Source: Ichthyophthirius multifiliis (lineage: Eukaryota; Ciliophora; Oligohymenophorea; Hymenostomatida). Taken from it: 61,237 bases of DNA. The translations under genes and the position numbers were made by a program. Positions within the stretch are counted from its first letter, which is position 1. Each line of letters begins with the position of its first letter. Location: contig NW_004086354.1 in the NCBI RefSeq assembly GCF_000220395.1, positions 1 through 61,237 of the forward strand, given 5' to 3'. Shown here piece by piece: positions 60,877-61,237 of the stretch. Below the pieces are notes generated by a model. The model was not told where the DNA came from, did not search any database, and worked only from the letters and a program-made list of their open reading frames with translations.

Positions 60877-61237
60877 TCATTTTTATATTAAAGGAACCAA
60901 AGCATCAACGAAATTTTTGATTTCTTCTTAATTTTTATACTAACAATCTAAAACAGCATTTAAAATAAGAATAGTATTTCTTTCATTATCAGCACAAATC
61001 CACAATTTTCCATTAACCCCAACAGAAATTTCGAATTTACAATATTTTTAGAAATATTTAAATATATAATCATTTCCTTAAATAATATTTTTTGCATATT
61101 CAATTTGAATGTTTATTAATGCTCCATCTTTTAATTATCCAAAAAAGATTCTCCAGTCATCCATTATTTTTTCTTTTAGGATGAATACAATCCACTTTTA
61201 TTTTAAATATTTATTCACTTCTATAACTCTACAAAAT
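60877..61237 (-). CDS. RRP40-like RNA exosome cap subunit (partial, C-terminal part)
   Basis: The gene enters from beyond the window's right edge and ends at TGA 60877-60879. The C-terminal KH-like region matches Rrp40: FGQLKDGALINIQIEYAKN, FKYFQKYCKFEISVGVNGKL, then WICADNERNTILILNAVLDC, where human EXOSC3 has LEIVFGMNGRIWVKAKT. In the family this S1/KH protein caps the nine-subunit exosome ring and guides RNA to Rrp44/Rrp6. Upstream, VDCIHPKRKNN lies in another frame from DDWRIFFGQ, so a short intron near 61160-61190 must be removed. Rrp4 is the main alternative, but the GVNGKLW text favours Rrp40. Confidence 0.68.

Noticed and set aside
1-61237. Virus-like or transposon insertions
   Set aside because: No reverse transcriptase, integrase, transposase, capsid or polymerase-like text and no terminal repeats were recognised on either strand.

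Overview
The window is very AT-rich DNA (well over 80% A+T by eye) from a ciliate with the Tetrahymena-type nuclear code. Every gene I could recognise reads through many TAA and TAG codons as glutamine and ends only at TGA. Introns are short (about 35-130 nt), GT...AG and even more AT-rich than the exons, and genes are tightly packed. An oligohymenophorean such as Ichthyophthirius or a Tetrahymena relative fits best; I cannot fix the species. No telomeric repeat, rRNA gene, CRISPR array or intact mobile element was seen. Because of the code, ordinary ORF calling shows only fragments here, so the genes below were read by hand with TAA/TAG = Gln and TGA = stop.

Layout. 269-10394 (-): a giant IP3-receptor-like Ca2+ release channel. 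10395-11700: spacer with a trinucleotide repeat and a possible decayed coding stretch. 11701-14368 (+): B-box/WD40 protein. 14707-16121 (+): MORN-repeat protein. 16301-16371 (+): tRNA-Gly(GCC). 17614-18562 (+): Rab7, convergent with 18709-19696 (-): VPS29 (retromer). 21437-23280 (+): CCHC zinc-knuckle protein of Air1/2 type. 23523-24137 (-): secreted Cys-rich protein. 26970-28424 (+): RING/TRAF-type zinc-finger protein. 28586-31521 (-): RING-B-box-coiled-coil-Kelch protein. 31947-34253 (-): second MORN protein with a Gln/Asn-rich tail. 34555-35388 (-): VPS25 (ESCRT-II). About 35528-37538 (-): coiled-coil protein. 37659-38456 (-): Vti1-like SNARE. 38798-39448 (-): ribosomal protein uL13 (L13A). 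40678-41472 (+): orphan protein. 41921-45085 (-): calpain-like protein with catalytic Cys replaced by Ser. 45969-50216 (+): degenerate Na+/K+-ATPase-like P-type pump. 50516-51315 (-): SAXO-like microtubule protein. 51992-54237 (+): multi-pass membrane sensor-like protein. 54451-54935 (+): possible decayed coding fragment. 55380-57998 (+): BBS7. 58118-59379 (+): LAS1. 59878-about 60480 (-): possible gene. 60877-61237 (-): RRP40-like exosome subunit, running off the window.

Themes. Four genes belong to endosome/lysosome traffic (Rab7, VPS29, VPS25, Vti1-like SNARE), two to cilia (SAXO-like, BBS7), three to RNA processing (Air1/2-like zinc knuckle, LAS1, RRP40-like) and two to calcium signalling or calcium-linked proteolysis (IP3R-like channel, calpain-like protein). 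I read the sharing of themes as ordinary gene scatter, not an operon-like system. The most unusual material is two likely pseudoenzymes on opposite sides of one shared 5' spacer (45086-45968): the calpain with Cys->Ser and a P2C-type ATPase in which the TGES, PEGL, DKTGT and GDGVNDS motifs are all altered.
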